From: a virus
DNA length: 21,303 bases
Reading direction: 5' to 3' (one strand)
IMG/VR virus record: IMGVR_UViG_3300045970_000773
Location: 1-21,303 of that record
Numbering within the stretch: the first letter of the stretch is position 1; the number at the start of each line of letters is the position of its first letter. Shown here one piece after another: positions 1 to 6,210 of this stretch. The position numbers and the translations under genes were made by a program. The notes below the pieces were generated by a model that was not told where the DNA came from, made no database searches, and saw only the letters and a program-made list of their open reading frames with translations.

Positions 1-261
1 GTTGCCGGGCGCGTCGAGGAAGAGGTTCCGGATGTCCCGCGGCTTCAGGCCGGCGATCGGGTTCTCGCCCTTCTTCGTCACGGCCGACACGAGCACCAGC
101 CGTGCGACCTCGCCGCTGAGCTCCACGTTCCAGTCCGTGACGCTCGCGGAGCGGAAACCGTCATTGGTGAGGTTCCGCTCCGCAAGCTGAAGCTGTCTCG
201 GGCTCATCGGCTTGATGACGCAGGTCCAGCCGTTCTTGAGGGTCACTTCCTTGGTATTCAT
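1..261 (-). CDS. Tail-module protein following the tail tube gene (3' end cut by window edge)
   Basis: The first 87 codons of a gene that continues past base 1. The product begins MNTKEVTLKNGWTCVIKPMS and continues as a compact, charged, soluble sequence with no signal peptide or membrane segment. The ATG at 261 follows a purine-rich GAGGAGAGAG ribosome site, and the gene lies 28 bases after the tail tube stop. In long-tailed phages this slot is usually taken by a tail assembly chaperone, which occupies the tape-measure protein during tail growth. That role is inferred from position only, and I do not recognise the sequence family. A programmed frameshift, common for such genes, would lie outside the window. 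Confidence 0.72.
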   Translation of the reverse strand, partial: MNTKEVTLKNGWTCVIKPMSPRQLQLAERNLTNDGFRSASVTDWNVELSGEVARLVLVSAVTKKGENPIAGLKPRDIRNLFLDAPGN

Positions 262-289
262 GGTCTCTCTCTCCTCTCGGTTCGTTGGG

Positions 290-1282
290 TCAGTAGGTCG
301 CCGGGTCGATCTCGTTGATGACGGTCGAGACGATGGCGCTCGTGGCGGTCGGCTCGTAGAAGGCGTCGAAGGCGAACGTCGCGGCCAGCGGGCCGTCGTT
401 GATGACGGGAAGGTCCGGCGTGAGCTTCGCGGCCGGGAGCGCGATCGTCACCTCGGGCGTGCCGCCGTCCCACTTCAGCGAGACCGGGACCGACGTGTTC
501 GGCGCGGTGAGGACGGCCGCCATCTTGGTCGAGGCCTCCTCGGTCCACGCGCAGTCGAACGAGGCCGTGACCGTCGCGCGCTTCCGCGGGATCGAGAAGA
601 GCACGCCGAGCCCGCCCGCACGGTAGTCGTCCTGCGTGAGGTTGTTGTTGACGTCGATCGAGCCGCTCTTGATGTAGGCGACGGCGCCGGCCGAGAACGT
701 GATCGAGGCGGCGACGAGGTCGGCCTGAGTGATGAGCGTGTCGTCGGAGTTGTCGACGAGGGTGCCCGCCGTGGGCATGGTGGTGGAGTAAGTCGTTGCC
801 TTCCCCACGAGCGCGAGGTCGATCTGCATGAAGCCCTCGGACGCGACGGAGATCTTCGCCGTGTTCACCCGGCAGCCGGTCGTGACGATCGCCATGTCGG
901 TAGCCATGTCGAGGATCTCGGCGATGGAGTAGGACGGCAGGGAGACCGCCTGGATCTTGGAGGTTTGCGTCCAGGGCGTGGCAGCCCCGGTCGACGTGCG
1001 GCTCCCGAGGATCATCTCCATGACGTAGGGGAGGAAGTCCCAGCTCGCGTAGAGGGTGAGGTTCCCCCCCGCCTTCTGGTTCCCCAGGAGCGACTCGCGG
1101 GGGTTCGGATCGCCCCCGATGAGGTCGTTCGTGATCTTGTTGATGTTCGGCTTGAAGCCGCCACCCGGCTTGATGGCGACCTTGTGCCAGATGGGAGCCG
1201 GCGTAGTCGTCGGGGTTACACCCCAGATGGTCTCCTTGCAGATCTTGATGATGGCCGTGGTTCCCAGGATGGCTTCGCCCAT
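290..1282 (-). CDS. Phage tail tube (major tail) protein
   Basis: A 330-residue soluble protein rich in Thr, Ser, Ala, Ile and Val, with the alternating beta-strand texture of tail tube proteins (Phage_tube_2-like). Subunits of this kind stack as rings to form the inner tail tube through which DNA passes. Typical landmarks are an N-terminal strand region (GEAILGTTAIIKICKETIWG), a central segment with many short strands, and a C-terminal end reading STVINEIDPATY. The ATG at 1282 has a strong AAGGAG site about 8 nt upstream. It lies 15 nt after the gp37-like gene, as expected for connector-then-tube order. Family membership is judged from sequence character and order, so a related tail sheath-less major tail protein family is also possible. 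Confidence 0.8.
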   Translation of the reverse strand: MGEAILGTTAIIKICKETIWGVTPTTTPAPIWHKVAIKPGGGFKPNINKITNDLIGGDPNPRESLLGNQKAGGNLTLYASWDFLPYVMEMILGSRTSTGAATPWTQTSKIQAVSLPSYSIAEILDMATDMAIVTTGCRVNTAKISVASEGFMQIDLALVGKATTYSTTMPTAGTLVDNSDDTLITQADLVAASITFSAGAVAYIKSGSIDVNNNLTQDDYRAGGLGVLFSIPRKRATVTASFDCAWTEEASTKMAAVLTAPNTSVPVSLKWDGGTPEVTIALPAAKLTPDLPVINDGPLAATFAFDAFYEPTATSAIVSTVINEIDPATY

Positions 1283-1297
1283 GAGCGTGCTCCTTTC

Positions 1298-1738
1298 TCA
1301 GTTACACATCGCGTGCTTGAGGCTGAACGTCACTACCGCGCCGTAGATGTCGGACTCGACGAGCAGGACTCTGTCGTCTGATACCCAGCGCCACAGTTGG
1401 CTGTACGGCGCGGAGGACTTGAGGTGTTGGATGCGGTCGTGGACTTCCGCGACGATCTCCCAGAGCGCGGCGTCCGCGTGTTCGAGGTCTCTCTCCTGGA
1501 CGAGAATCCCGATCTCCCAGAGGCTCTCTGCCGGGACGTGCTTCTTGCCGACGCCGTAGACGTCGCCCGTGGGCCTGCTGCTGCCGGCGAAGACGCCGAC
1601 GAGCGGAGTCCTCGCGTCCTCGACCTCGTGAAGCCGTTCGAGGGACATGCCCGGGATGACGTCCACGACGCCGGTGATCCCGGTCAGCGCGGCGACGAGC
1701 TCGGCCTGCATGTTGGCGCGGAGCAGGACGTCGCTCAC
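1298..1738 (-). CDS. Mu gp37-like protein (DUF1834 type), probable tail terminator/connector
   Basis: A 146-residue protein that starts at a GTG overlapping the upstream gpG-like stop by four bases (GTGA). It has the alternating helix and strand pattern of the gp37/DUF1834 family: an N-terminal helix (RANMQAELVAALTGI), a 'TPLVGVFAGSS' strand, 'ESLWEIGILVQER', then a long helix and the C-terminal 'GAVVTFSLKHAMCN'. In Mu-like phages, gp37 is encoded between gpG and the tail proteins and is thought to act at the head-tail joint or as tail terminator. Here it sits in the same place, directly before the tail tube gene. The assignment combines family resemblance with conserved order; the biochemical role is inferred. 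Confidence 0.75.
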   Translation of the reverse strand: MSDVLLRANMQAELVAALTGITGVVDVIPGMSLERLHEVEDARTPLVGVFAGSSRPTGDVYGVGKKHVPAESLWEIGILVQERDLEHADAALWEIVAEVHDRIQHLKSSAPYSQLWRWVSDDRVLLVESDIYGAVVTFSLKHAMCN

Positions 1739-2373
1739 TTGATGGCCTCTTCGATCATCTTCTTGGCCTCGCGGATGGCGGTTGCGGCGAGGACGTCGCG
1801 GGGGAGGAACTGCCGCCGCGGGATCCGCACGGACTTGCGGCCGGCGAAGATGCGCTCGATGCCGCGCGTCCCTGCCCGGCGCTTCGAGGCTCCGCGGGAG
1901 CGGATGTCGAAGGCGGTCGCCGTCTGGCTCTTGCGGTAGAGCCCCGGCCCCTCCGGGCCCTTGAATAGGAAGAACGCCCCGTGGAAGTCCCGCGGGTTCA
2001 TCACGCGCTGGCTCTCGGTCAGGGGCGGAACGAGCGGGATCATCAGCCAACCGTTGGCCTTCTTCGGCCGGATCGTCATGCCCTGGTTGTGAGTCTTGCC
2101 GGCGGGGTGAGGCGTTCCGACGACGAGGTCATCCCCCCTGACCTTCCAGACGATGGAGCGCTCGAGGAGGTGCCGGTCGAGCAGAGGCTGCCCGCGGCGC
2201 ATCCTGAGCGGAGGCCAGCCGGGCCCGCTCTGCCGGAAGATCAGCGGGATCTCCGTGTTGACGTAGCGCCGGCCGACCCTTGCGTAGAACGCCGCGCGGT
2301 CCTTCACCGCCCCGATGACTCGCTCGAGCCGTGCGTCTACCGCCTGCGAGCCACGGAGCTCGACCGTGATCAC
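1735..2373 (-). CDS. Phage virion morphogenesis protein, Mu gpG-like
   Basis: A 212-residue basic protein that starts at GTG 2373, overlapping the stop of the gp36-like gene by 4 nt. The body 'AAFYARVGRRYVNTEIPLIF' followed by 'GPGWPPL', 'QPLLDRHLLERSI' and 'VGTPHPAGKTHNQG' is the characteristic pattern of the gpG/Phage_tail_S family of virion morphogenesis proteins. These are needed to join heads and tails, or to finish tails, in Mu- and P2-like phages. The C-terminal part is Arg/Lys-rich and ends in a helix (REAKKMIEEAIK). Its neighbours gp36 and gp37 are the expected partners. The protein is longer than P2 gpS-type members but in range for Mu-like siphoviruses. Confidence is good for the family and lower for the precise step. 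Confidence 0.82.
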   Translation of the reverse strand: MITVELRGSQAVDARLERVIGAVKDRAAFYARVGRRYVNTEIPLIFRQSGPGWPPLRMRRGQPLLDRHLLERSIVWKVRGDDLVVGTPHPAGKTHNQGMTIRPKKANGWLMIPLVPPLTESQRVMNPRDFHGAFFLFKGPEGPGLYRKSQTATAFDIRSRGASKRRAGTRGIERIFAGRKSVRIPRRQFLPRDVLAATAIREAKKMIEEAIK

Positions 2374-2843
2374 CGCCAGGGTCCTCCGGGGTAGTAGCCG
2401 CGCAGGTCGTTGCTGAAGATCCCCCTCCCGAAGACGGGCCGATCCGAGCCCGACGCCACGATGTTGGGCGTCGCGACGACGGGGTCTACCTGGGTTGAGG
2501 CCGTCGGCGGCAGGACGAGCCCGGGGAGGGTGACCTTCACCGCCTGGTCGTATTCCTTCCACACGGGATTCATCCGCGGGTCCACGTCGCGCCGGGCGTA
2601 CATCTTGAAGCGCGCGATGACGCGACAGATCGGCCCCAGCATCTCGACGGAGGCCGCGTCCGTGATCGGAGTCACGTAGCGCTGGGTCAGCGCGTTGTCG
2701 ATCTCGATCGAGGCGTCCCGGATGATCGCGGTCAGGGTGGCCGTGTCCTTCGTCGAGCCGCTGTCGGCCGACATCTGCGTCTGGCGCTTGTCGGTCAGGA
2801 CGGAGACGAGCTCCTCGACGGTCGAGTAGAGCTGGCGAGCCAT
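2370..2843 (-). CDS. Mu gp36-like head-tail connector (DUF1320)
   Basis: A 157-residue protein whose ATG overlaps the amidase stop by one base (TGATG). The N-terminal 'YSTVEELVSVLTDKR', the helix 'AIIRDASIEIDNALTQRYVTPI' and the segment 'ICRVIARFKMYARRD' with 'VWKEYDQAVK' are typical of DUF1320/gp36 proteins, small all-helical adaptor proteins that dock below the portal. The C-terminal 45 residues, Pro- and Gly-rich and ending PGGPWR, look disordered and may reach toward neighbouring subunits. It opens the connector trio gp36-gpG-gp37. Unusually, it is separated from the capsid gene by the whole lysis region. Confidence 0.82.
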   Translation of the reverse strand: MARQLYSTVEELVSVLTDKRQTQMSADSGSTKDTATLTAIIRDASIEIDNALTQRYVTPITDAASVEMLGPICRVIARFKMYARRDVDPRMNPVWKEYDQAVKVTLPGLVLPPTASTQVDPVVATPNIVASGSDRPVFGRGIFSNDLRGYYPGGPWR

Positions 2844-3424
2844 CAGGCGGCCTCCTTCTGCCCGCTGACCGCTGCCGGGAACGGGCCGAATTCCTTGTAG
2901 ATCACCTCGACTAGTACCTCGGCCCCATGAGCGATCACGACGGCGACGTCCTCCTGGTCGTCCATGAAACCCATTTCGGCCATGAACGACTGTGCGACGT
3001 CCGAGGCGTGGAGCAGCCCGACGTGCCCGACGAAAGACTCCGTGTCGGGCTTGGCGCCGCGGTTGCGCAGACCGAGACCCTTGGCGATGGCAGCCGAGAG
3101 CCGGGCCGCGCGCGGGATCAGCTCGGGTCGGTCCTCGGCGTGAAGCACTTCAGTCCCGGTACCGCCGCCTGCGTTCATGTGGATCGAGATCAGAACGTCG
3201 GTCGCCCTGAGCGTCTTCCTCGCCCACGGGATTCGCACGAGCGCGAGGCTTCCGCCGGGAGCTGCCTTCGCCGCGACTTTCCGCGCCAAGAGGCGGATCA
3301 GCGTCTGGGTGACGACCTCGCGCACGACCTCGTGCTCGGTCGTGCCGCTGCCCACTGCGCCCGGGTCGTAGAGGTTGGGCCTGCGGTTTCCGAGACCGTG
3401 ACCTGCGTCCAATAGAATAGTCAT
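2843..3424 (-). CDS. N-acetylmuramoyl-L-alanine amidase endolysin (Amidase_3 type)
   Basis: A 193-residue zinc amidase that cleaves the bond between muramic acid and the stem peptide of peptidoglycan. The fold is recognised by 'LLDAGHG' with zinc ligand His9, a Glu in 'TTEHEVV' (Glu30 or Glu32), 'LISIHMNAGG' with His82, and 'AEMGFMDDQED' with catalytic Glu150. There is no signal peptide and no separate wall-binding domain, so export would depend on a holin. The ATG at 3424 overlaps the upstream stop by four bases (ATGA). It is the last gene of the lysis region, after holin-like and membrane proteins. Lysozyme or peptidase functions are excluded by the motif set. Confidence 0.9.
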   Translation of the reverse strand: MTILLDAGHGLGNRRPNLYDPGAVGSGTTEHEVVREVVTQTLIRLLARKVAAKAAPGGSLALVRIPWARKTLRATDVLISIHMNAGGGTGTEVLHAEDRPELIPRAARLSAAIAKGLGLRNRGAKPDTESFVGHVGLLHASDVAQSFMAEMGFMDDQEDVAVVIAHGAEVLVEVIYKEFGPFPAAVSGQKEAA

Positions 3425-3885
3425 CGCGCCCTCATCAGGGCAATCCCAACCTGGACGATGGCGAAGATGATCGTGATGCTCGCCCCAATCGCCCACATGC
3501 GCCCCTGGAGGTTCGACTGGAACTTCTCGATCGAGACGAACCTACTCTCTTGCGCGTTGTTGTGGGCTTGGAAGGCAGCGTCAGTCATCGAGACGCGCTC
3601 GAGGATCACGACTCGATCGGTAAGGCGGTCGATCCGCTGCGCCATTCCAGAATGCTCCGAGTTGAAGATTTCTTTCCCCAGGAACGTATTGGCCTGCGCG
3701 GTGAGCTGCTTCCGGACCTCGTTGTCCTTCTCCCGCTGCGTCTCCGCGATGCTCTTCGCGAGGAGGAGCGCGGCCTGCGCGTTCTTCTCCTTCTCCTCGA
3801 CTCGGTTCTCCAGTGCGGCGATCCTGACTTCCAGGAGTTCGCGGACAAAGGCGATCGAGGGGTCGGTGTTCGCGAGAGGTTCCAT
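3421..3885 (-). CDS. Coiled-coil protein with C-terminal membrane anchor, lysis region
   Basis: A 154-residue protein. Residues about 15-110 form a charged helical or coiled-coil stretch (ALENRVEEKEKNAQAALLLA, MAQRIDRLTDRVVILERV). A single membrane span follows at about residues 130-150 (WAIGASITIIFAIVQVGIAL), with a short basic tail (MRAR). The topology implies that most of the protein is in the cytoplasm or tethered by its C-terminus. Similar proteins are common beside endolysins in siphoviruses and are often loosely called holin or antiholin. An i-spanin would normally have its membrane span at the N-terminus, which argues against that role. The start has AGGA about 9 nt upstream and follows a 51-base gap that carries a hairpin. 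Confidence 0.75.
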   Translation of the reverse strand: MEPLANTDPSIAFVRELLEVRIAALENRVEEKEKNAQAALLLAKSIAETQREKDNEVRKQLTAQANTFLGKEIFNSEHSGMAQRIDRLTDRVVILERVSMTDAAFQAHNNAQESRFVSIEKFQSNLQGRMWAIGASITIIFAIVQVGIALMRAR

Positions 3886-3903
3886 ACGTCTTTCCTGGAT
3901 AGC

Positions 3904-3927
3904 GGGGCGGACCGCGAGGCCCGCCCC
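3904..3927 (-). terminator. Intergenic GC-rich hairpin after the 108-aa coiled-coil gene
   Basis: On the transcribed strand the arms GGGGCGGGCC and GGTCCGCCCC pair over 10 positions, including one G-U wobble, around a UCGC loop. The hairpin begins nine bases after the TAG of the upstream gene and fills about half of the 51-base gap. The A-C mismatch on the other strand becomes a G-U pair in RNA of the gene orientation, which favours an RNA role. No U-run follows, so this may be a weak terminator, a processing site or a stabilising 3' end rather than a classical rho-independent terminator. Confidence 0.45.
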
Positions 3928-3936
3928 CTGGTCCTT

Positions 3937-4263
3937 CTACTGACCCGGCGGGACGTTCGCGTCGAGGGCGGCGACGACCTTCGCCTCGTTCGCAGCGACG
4001 CCTGCGAAGATGGCATCAACCTTCGCCTGGACCGCAGGCGTGAGGTTCACGCCGGCCAGCGCATCGGAGAGCTGCTTCTTCAGCCCGTCGATGAACATGG
4101 CGAGCGAGTCGATGGAGGTCTGCTCCGCGGTGACCTTGTCGAGAATCTGGTCCAAGGTGGCCATCAAAGACTCCTGTTGTGCTGTGATGCTTCGCATCTG
4201 CTGAAGGATCTGGTCGAGGCGCGTTACCTCACCAGTGGGGTTGATGAAGACGTCGATTCTCAT
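3937..4263 (-). CDS. Small coiled-coil phage protein, function unknown
   Basis: A 108-residue, nearly all-helical protein. Residues about 15-70 form heptad-like helices (LDQILQQMRSITAQQESLMA, LDQILDKVTAEQTSIDSLAM), followed by 'FIDGLKKQLSDALAG' and a Pro-delimited C-terminal helix ending ALDANVPPGQ. There is no signal peptide or membrane span. Proteins with this 'ATLDQIL...SLxxFIDGLKxQLxDALAG' pattern are frequent near lysis and structural genes of tailed phages, but I know of no established function. The ATG at 4263 lies three bases after the holin-like stop, so the gene is translated as part of the same cluster. Confidence 0.78.
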   Translation of the reverse strand: MRIDVFINPTGEVTRLDQILQQMRSITAQQESLMATLDQILDKVTAEQTSIDSLAMFIDGLKKQLSDALAGVNLTPAVQAKVDAIFAGVAANEAKVVAALDANVPPGQ

Positions 4264-4266
4264 CGC

Positions 4267-4644
4267 TCACTTCACGGCGTTGTTCTCGCGCGACTTCCAC
4301 CACGCCATGTACCCGCCCGCGAGACTCAGGAGCGTTGCGTTGATCGCGATGTTCAGGACGCCGGACCAGTCGAGCCCGATGATTCCCCCGTTGGCGATCA
4401 CCTTCGCGGCGATGGCGAGTCCTCCGACTCCGAGCGCTCCGACGATGAGGTTCCGTGCCGCCTGGATCGTCTTCGATTCCCAGAAGCTGACCGCGACGAC
4501 GACGACAGGCGTCCCCGCCTCGACGTCGATCGGGCCGGACTTCGGCGCCAGCGGGGCGGCCGTGACGGTCCCCGGGCTCGGCAGTTCTGCAGCCGTCCTA
4601 GAGAGCGTCGTCTGGACCAGCGGCCCCGTGCCGGCGACGTTCAC
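4267..4644 (-). CDS. Putative holin (two transmembrane segments)
   Basis: A 125-residue protein with a Thr/Pro/Ser-rich N-terminal half and a membrane half. Two hydrophobic segments are visible at about residues 64-84 (RNLIVGALGVGGLAIAAKVI) and 95-116 (GVLNIAINATLLSLAGGYMA), followed by a short charged tail (KSRENNAVK). Two spans, a charged C-terminus and a place in a cluster with an amidase endolysin are the usual marks of a holin, the protein that opens the inner membrane at lysis. It starts at GTG 4644, overlapping the preceding stop by four bases (GTGA). The 45-residue soluble N-terminal part is longer than in most small holins, so the role remains inferred. Confidence 0.62.
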   Translation of the reverse strand: MNVAGTGPLVQTTLSRTAAELPSPGTVTAAPLAPKSGPIDVEAGTPVVVVAVSFWESKTIQAARNLIVGALGVGGLAIAAKVIANGGIIGLDWSGVLNIAINATLLSLAGGYMAWWKSRENNAVK

Positions 4645-4841
4645 GGGATCAGCGTCGCCCCGAGGGGAGAAGGGACCGAGCGCTCGAAGTAGCTCTCCCC
4701 GGTCTTCGAGAGAATCGCGTCGAGTTCGGCCCAGTCCGCTTCGGTCGGGGCCGTCTTCATCGCGAGGAGCTTCCGGGCGGTCAGATAGGCGTCGGGACCG
4801 TACTTCAGCGCGATCCCGAGGAGGAGCGTGACGAGTTCCAT
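4641..4841 (-). CDS. Small protein of the lysis region, function unknown
   Basis: A 66-residue protein beginning with an amphipathic or weakly hydrophobic stretch (MELVTLLLGIALKYGPDAYL), followed by 'TARKLLAMKTAPTEADWAEL' and 'LDAILSKTGESYFERS'. The ATG at 4841 overlaps the upstream stop by one base (TGATG), and the downstream holin-like gene overlaps its stop, so the three genes are translationally coupled. The N-terminal segment is short for a membrane span. The protein may be peripheral or a companion of the holin. I do not recognise a characterised family. Confidence 0.7.
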   Translation of the reverse strand: MELVTLLLGIALKYGPDAYLTARKLLAMKTAPTEADWAELDAILSKTGESYFERSVPSPLGATLIP

Positions 4842-5224
4842 CAGCGGGCTCCTGCGGCCACGAGAGCGCCCGTGACCTTGTCGGCTTCGGTCTGGAGCTT
4901 GAGCACCTGCGCGTCTGCTGCCACCTGGTCAGCGACCACCTTGCAGGCGGCAGACACCCCCTGCGCGATCGGACGGTAGACGTCGTGGGCGGCGACGAGC
5001 TTTACCTTCGCAGCGTCGCTGATCTTGCCGGCGCGGTAGAGGTCTCCGGCGACGTTCATGCCGGTGTCGACGGCGTGTGCGGTCGCGGTGGTGACCTGGT
5101 AGCAGTACGTGGACGGGGGGATGCCGCTGCTGCAGCCCCAGAACAGCACCGAGAAGACGACGGCGCAGGCCAACGGGCCCACGAGGACGACGGGACGCCA
5201 GGAGGGACGAGGGGAATCGTTCAT
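4841..5224 (-). CDS. Exported lipoprotein-like or membrane-anchored protein, lysis region
   Basis: A 127-residue protein with an N-terminal hydrophobic segment at about residues 12-30 (PVVLVGPLACAVVFSVLFWG) ending in a Cys (FWGCSSG), which resembles a lipoprotein signal with an imperfect lipobox. The mature part is Ala- and Val-rich helix (TTATAHAVDTGMNVAGDLYR, ISDAAKVKLVAAHDVYRPIA) and would lie outside the inner membrane. ATG 5224 overlaps the stop of the preceding exported protein by four bases. A pair of overlapping exported proteins next to a holin and endolysin recalls spanin pairs, but neither partner shows clear spanin topology, so this is left as a hypothesis. Confidence 0.7.
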   Translation of the reverse strand: MNDSPRPSWRPVVLVGPLACAVVFSVLFWGCSSGIPPSTYCYQVTTATAHAVDTGMNVAGDLYRAGKISDAAKVKLVAAHDVYRPIAQGVSAACKVVADQVAADAQVLKLQTEADKVTGALVAAGAR

Positions 5225-5613
5225 GGGTACCTCACGAGCTTCACTCGCCCGATGGTGAGCATCAGCGGAGCGATGGTCCCGTCGGGCCAGACGACGTTTC
5301 CGGTGGCATCGTCGAACCGAAGCGCCACGGCCGCGATGGTGATCTCCTGCCCGCAGCATCCCGCGGAGGGGAAGGCCGCCCCCGGCTGCAGCGTCGGTGT
5401 CGGCGTCGGAGGAGAGGACGGCGCCGTTGGCATAGGTGTCACAGCCGGGGCCGGCGTAGGAGTGACAGCGGGACGAGGCGTGGGCCTTGCCGTCGGCTTC
5501 GGCGTCGGGCCGACCCACGCGAGCGTCGAGTCGGCCGGCTGCGGGCGAGCGGCCGCCGCGAGGCACAGGAGCCCCGTGACGGCCGCGGCGAGCAGCAGCG
5601 CCCGACGGTGCAT
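5221..5613 (-). CDS. Secreted protein with Pro/Thr-rich linker, function unknown
   Basis: A 130-residue protein with a clear Sec-type signal peptide: Arg-Arg, then LLLAAAVTGLLCLAAA, with likely cleavage after an AAA motif near residue 22. A low-complexity linker at about residues 35-77 follows, made of repeated Pro-Thr-Pro elements (PTPKPTARPTPRP, TPTPAPAVTP). The C-terminus is a compact domain of about 50 residues with a Cys-Cys pair (SAGCCGQE) and beta-like strands (VALRFDDATGNVVWPDG, LTIGRVKLVRY). A secreted, Pro-rich protein in a lysis region could span the periplasm or act at the envelope. No catalytic motif is seen. Its ATG directly abuts the TAG of the preceding gene. Confidence 0.72.
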   Translation of the reverse strand: MHRRALLLAAAVTGLLCLAAAARPQPADSTLAWVGPTPKPTARPTPRPAVTPTPAPAVTPMPTAPSSPPTPTPTLQPGAAFPSAGCCGQEITIAAVALRFDDATGNVVWPDGTIAPLMLTIGRVKLVRYP

Positions 5614-6144
5614 CTATCCGCCGGAAGGGTCGCCAGCGATGCCGAGCTGGGCGGCAATCCACTGCTCGGGCGTTCTCGGGTCAGGTTCGGTCGGAAGGCC
5701 GGCGCCGTCGGGGTGGACGTAGCCGGTGAGGACGAGGAGACACGCGAGGTCACCGGAGATGTTCAGCCACTTGCCGACGGGCGGCGCCTTCGCGAAGTCG
5801 ACCTGGGCCTTCTCGACCCAATCCCACGCCTCGAGGAGCTTCGCCCCGTAGAGGGCGCGAGTGCCGGCCCACGTCCAGCCGTAGAGGGCGAGCGCGAGGG
5901 CCTTCGCTGTTCCGGTGACGGTCGGGCCGGCGTCCCCGAACGCTCGCGAGCCGAAGGGACCGTCGTCGCGGAGGTTCGCGAAGAGGTCTACGGGGCGGAC
6001 CCATCGAGCCATCGAGGGGTCGATGGCGGGGGCCGGCTCTGCCGGCGGGGCGGGGGCGACAACGGCGGCCTTCAGGGCCGTGACGGCGTCGAGGATCTTC
6101 TCCGCCAGGGCATAGAGGGCGGTGATCGCTGGGTCGGTGGGCAT
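5614..6144 (-). CDS. Hypothetical protein directly downstream of the major capsid gene
   Basis: A 176-residue protein of unknown family. It has an N-terminal helix (ALYALAEKILDAVTALKAAV), an Ala/Pro linker (APAPPAEPAPAIDPS) and a Trp/Tyr-rich central part (ALYGWTWAGTRALYG, LLEAWDWVEKAQVDF). Next come a hydrophobic patch (ISGDLACLLVLTGYV) and a C-terminal motif 'TPEQWIAAQLGIAGDPSGG'. The ATG at 6144 has GAGAGGAG about 7 nt upstream and follows a 66-base gap with a strong hairpin. This position often encodes head-completion or accessory capsid proteins, but here it leads into the lysis cluster. No function is assigned. Confidence 0.72.
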   Translation of the reverse strand: MPTDPAITALYALAEKILDAVTALKAAVVAPAPPAEPAPAIDPSMARWVRPVDLFANLRDDGPFGSRAFGDAGPTVTGTAKALALALYGWTWAGTRALYGAKLLEAWDWVEKAQVDFAKAPPVGKWLNISGDLACLLVLTGYVHPDGAGLPTEPDPRTPEQWIAAQLGIAGDPSGG

Positions 6145-6174
6145 GTGGTGCTCCTCTCGAGCAGGGGCGAAGAA

Positions 6175-6202
6175 GGGGCGAGCCCGTTGCCGAGCCCGCC
6201 CC
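6175..6202 (-). terminator. Strong hairpin with GCAA tetraloop just after the major capsid gene
   Basis: In the transcript the arms GGGGCGGGCTCG and CGGGCTCGCCCC pair over 12 positions, with two G-U wobbles, closing on a GCAA (GNRA) loop. The hairpin starts eight bases after the capsid TAA and is followed by UUCUUCG. Both mismatches on the opposite strand become G-U pairs in the sense RNA, which supports an RNA function in this orientation. It is likely a partial terminator or an mRNA-end stabiliser that boosts capsid message over the downstream genes. The U-tract is poor. Confidence 0.6.
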
Positions 6203-6210
6203 CGGAGGGG

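Noticed and set aside
212-1381. Long plus-strand reading frames opposite the tail and connector genes, and similar ones at 5608-7233 and 9711-11171
   Set aside because: They are Arg/Asp/Gly/Val-rich antisense shadows typical of GC-rich coding DNA. The minus-strand frames encode recognisable proteins with proper overlaps and ribosome sites.
3421-3885. i-spanin annotation for the coiled-coil membrane protein
   Set aside because: Its only membrane span is at the C-terminus, whereas i-spanins are anchored at the N-terminus with a periplasmic coiled coil.
5221-5613. Lipobox at Cys in the Pro-rich secreted protein
   Set aside because: The residues before the Cys (GLLC) do not fit a lipobox and an AAA signal peptidase I site follows.
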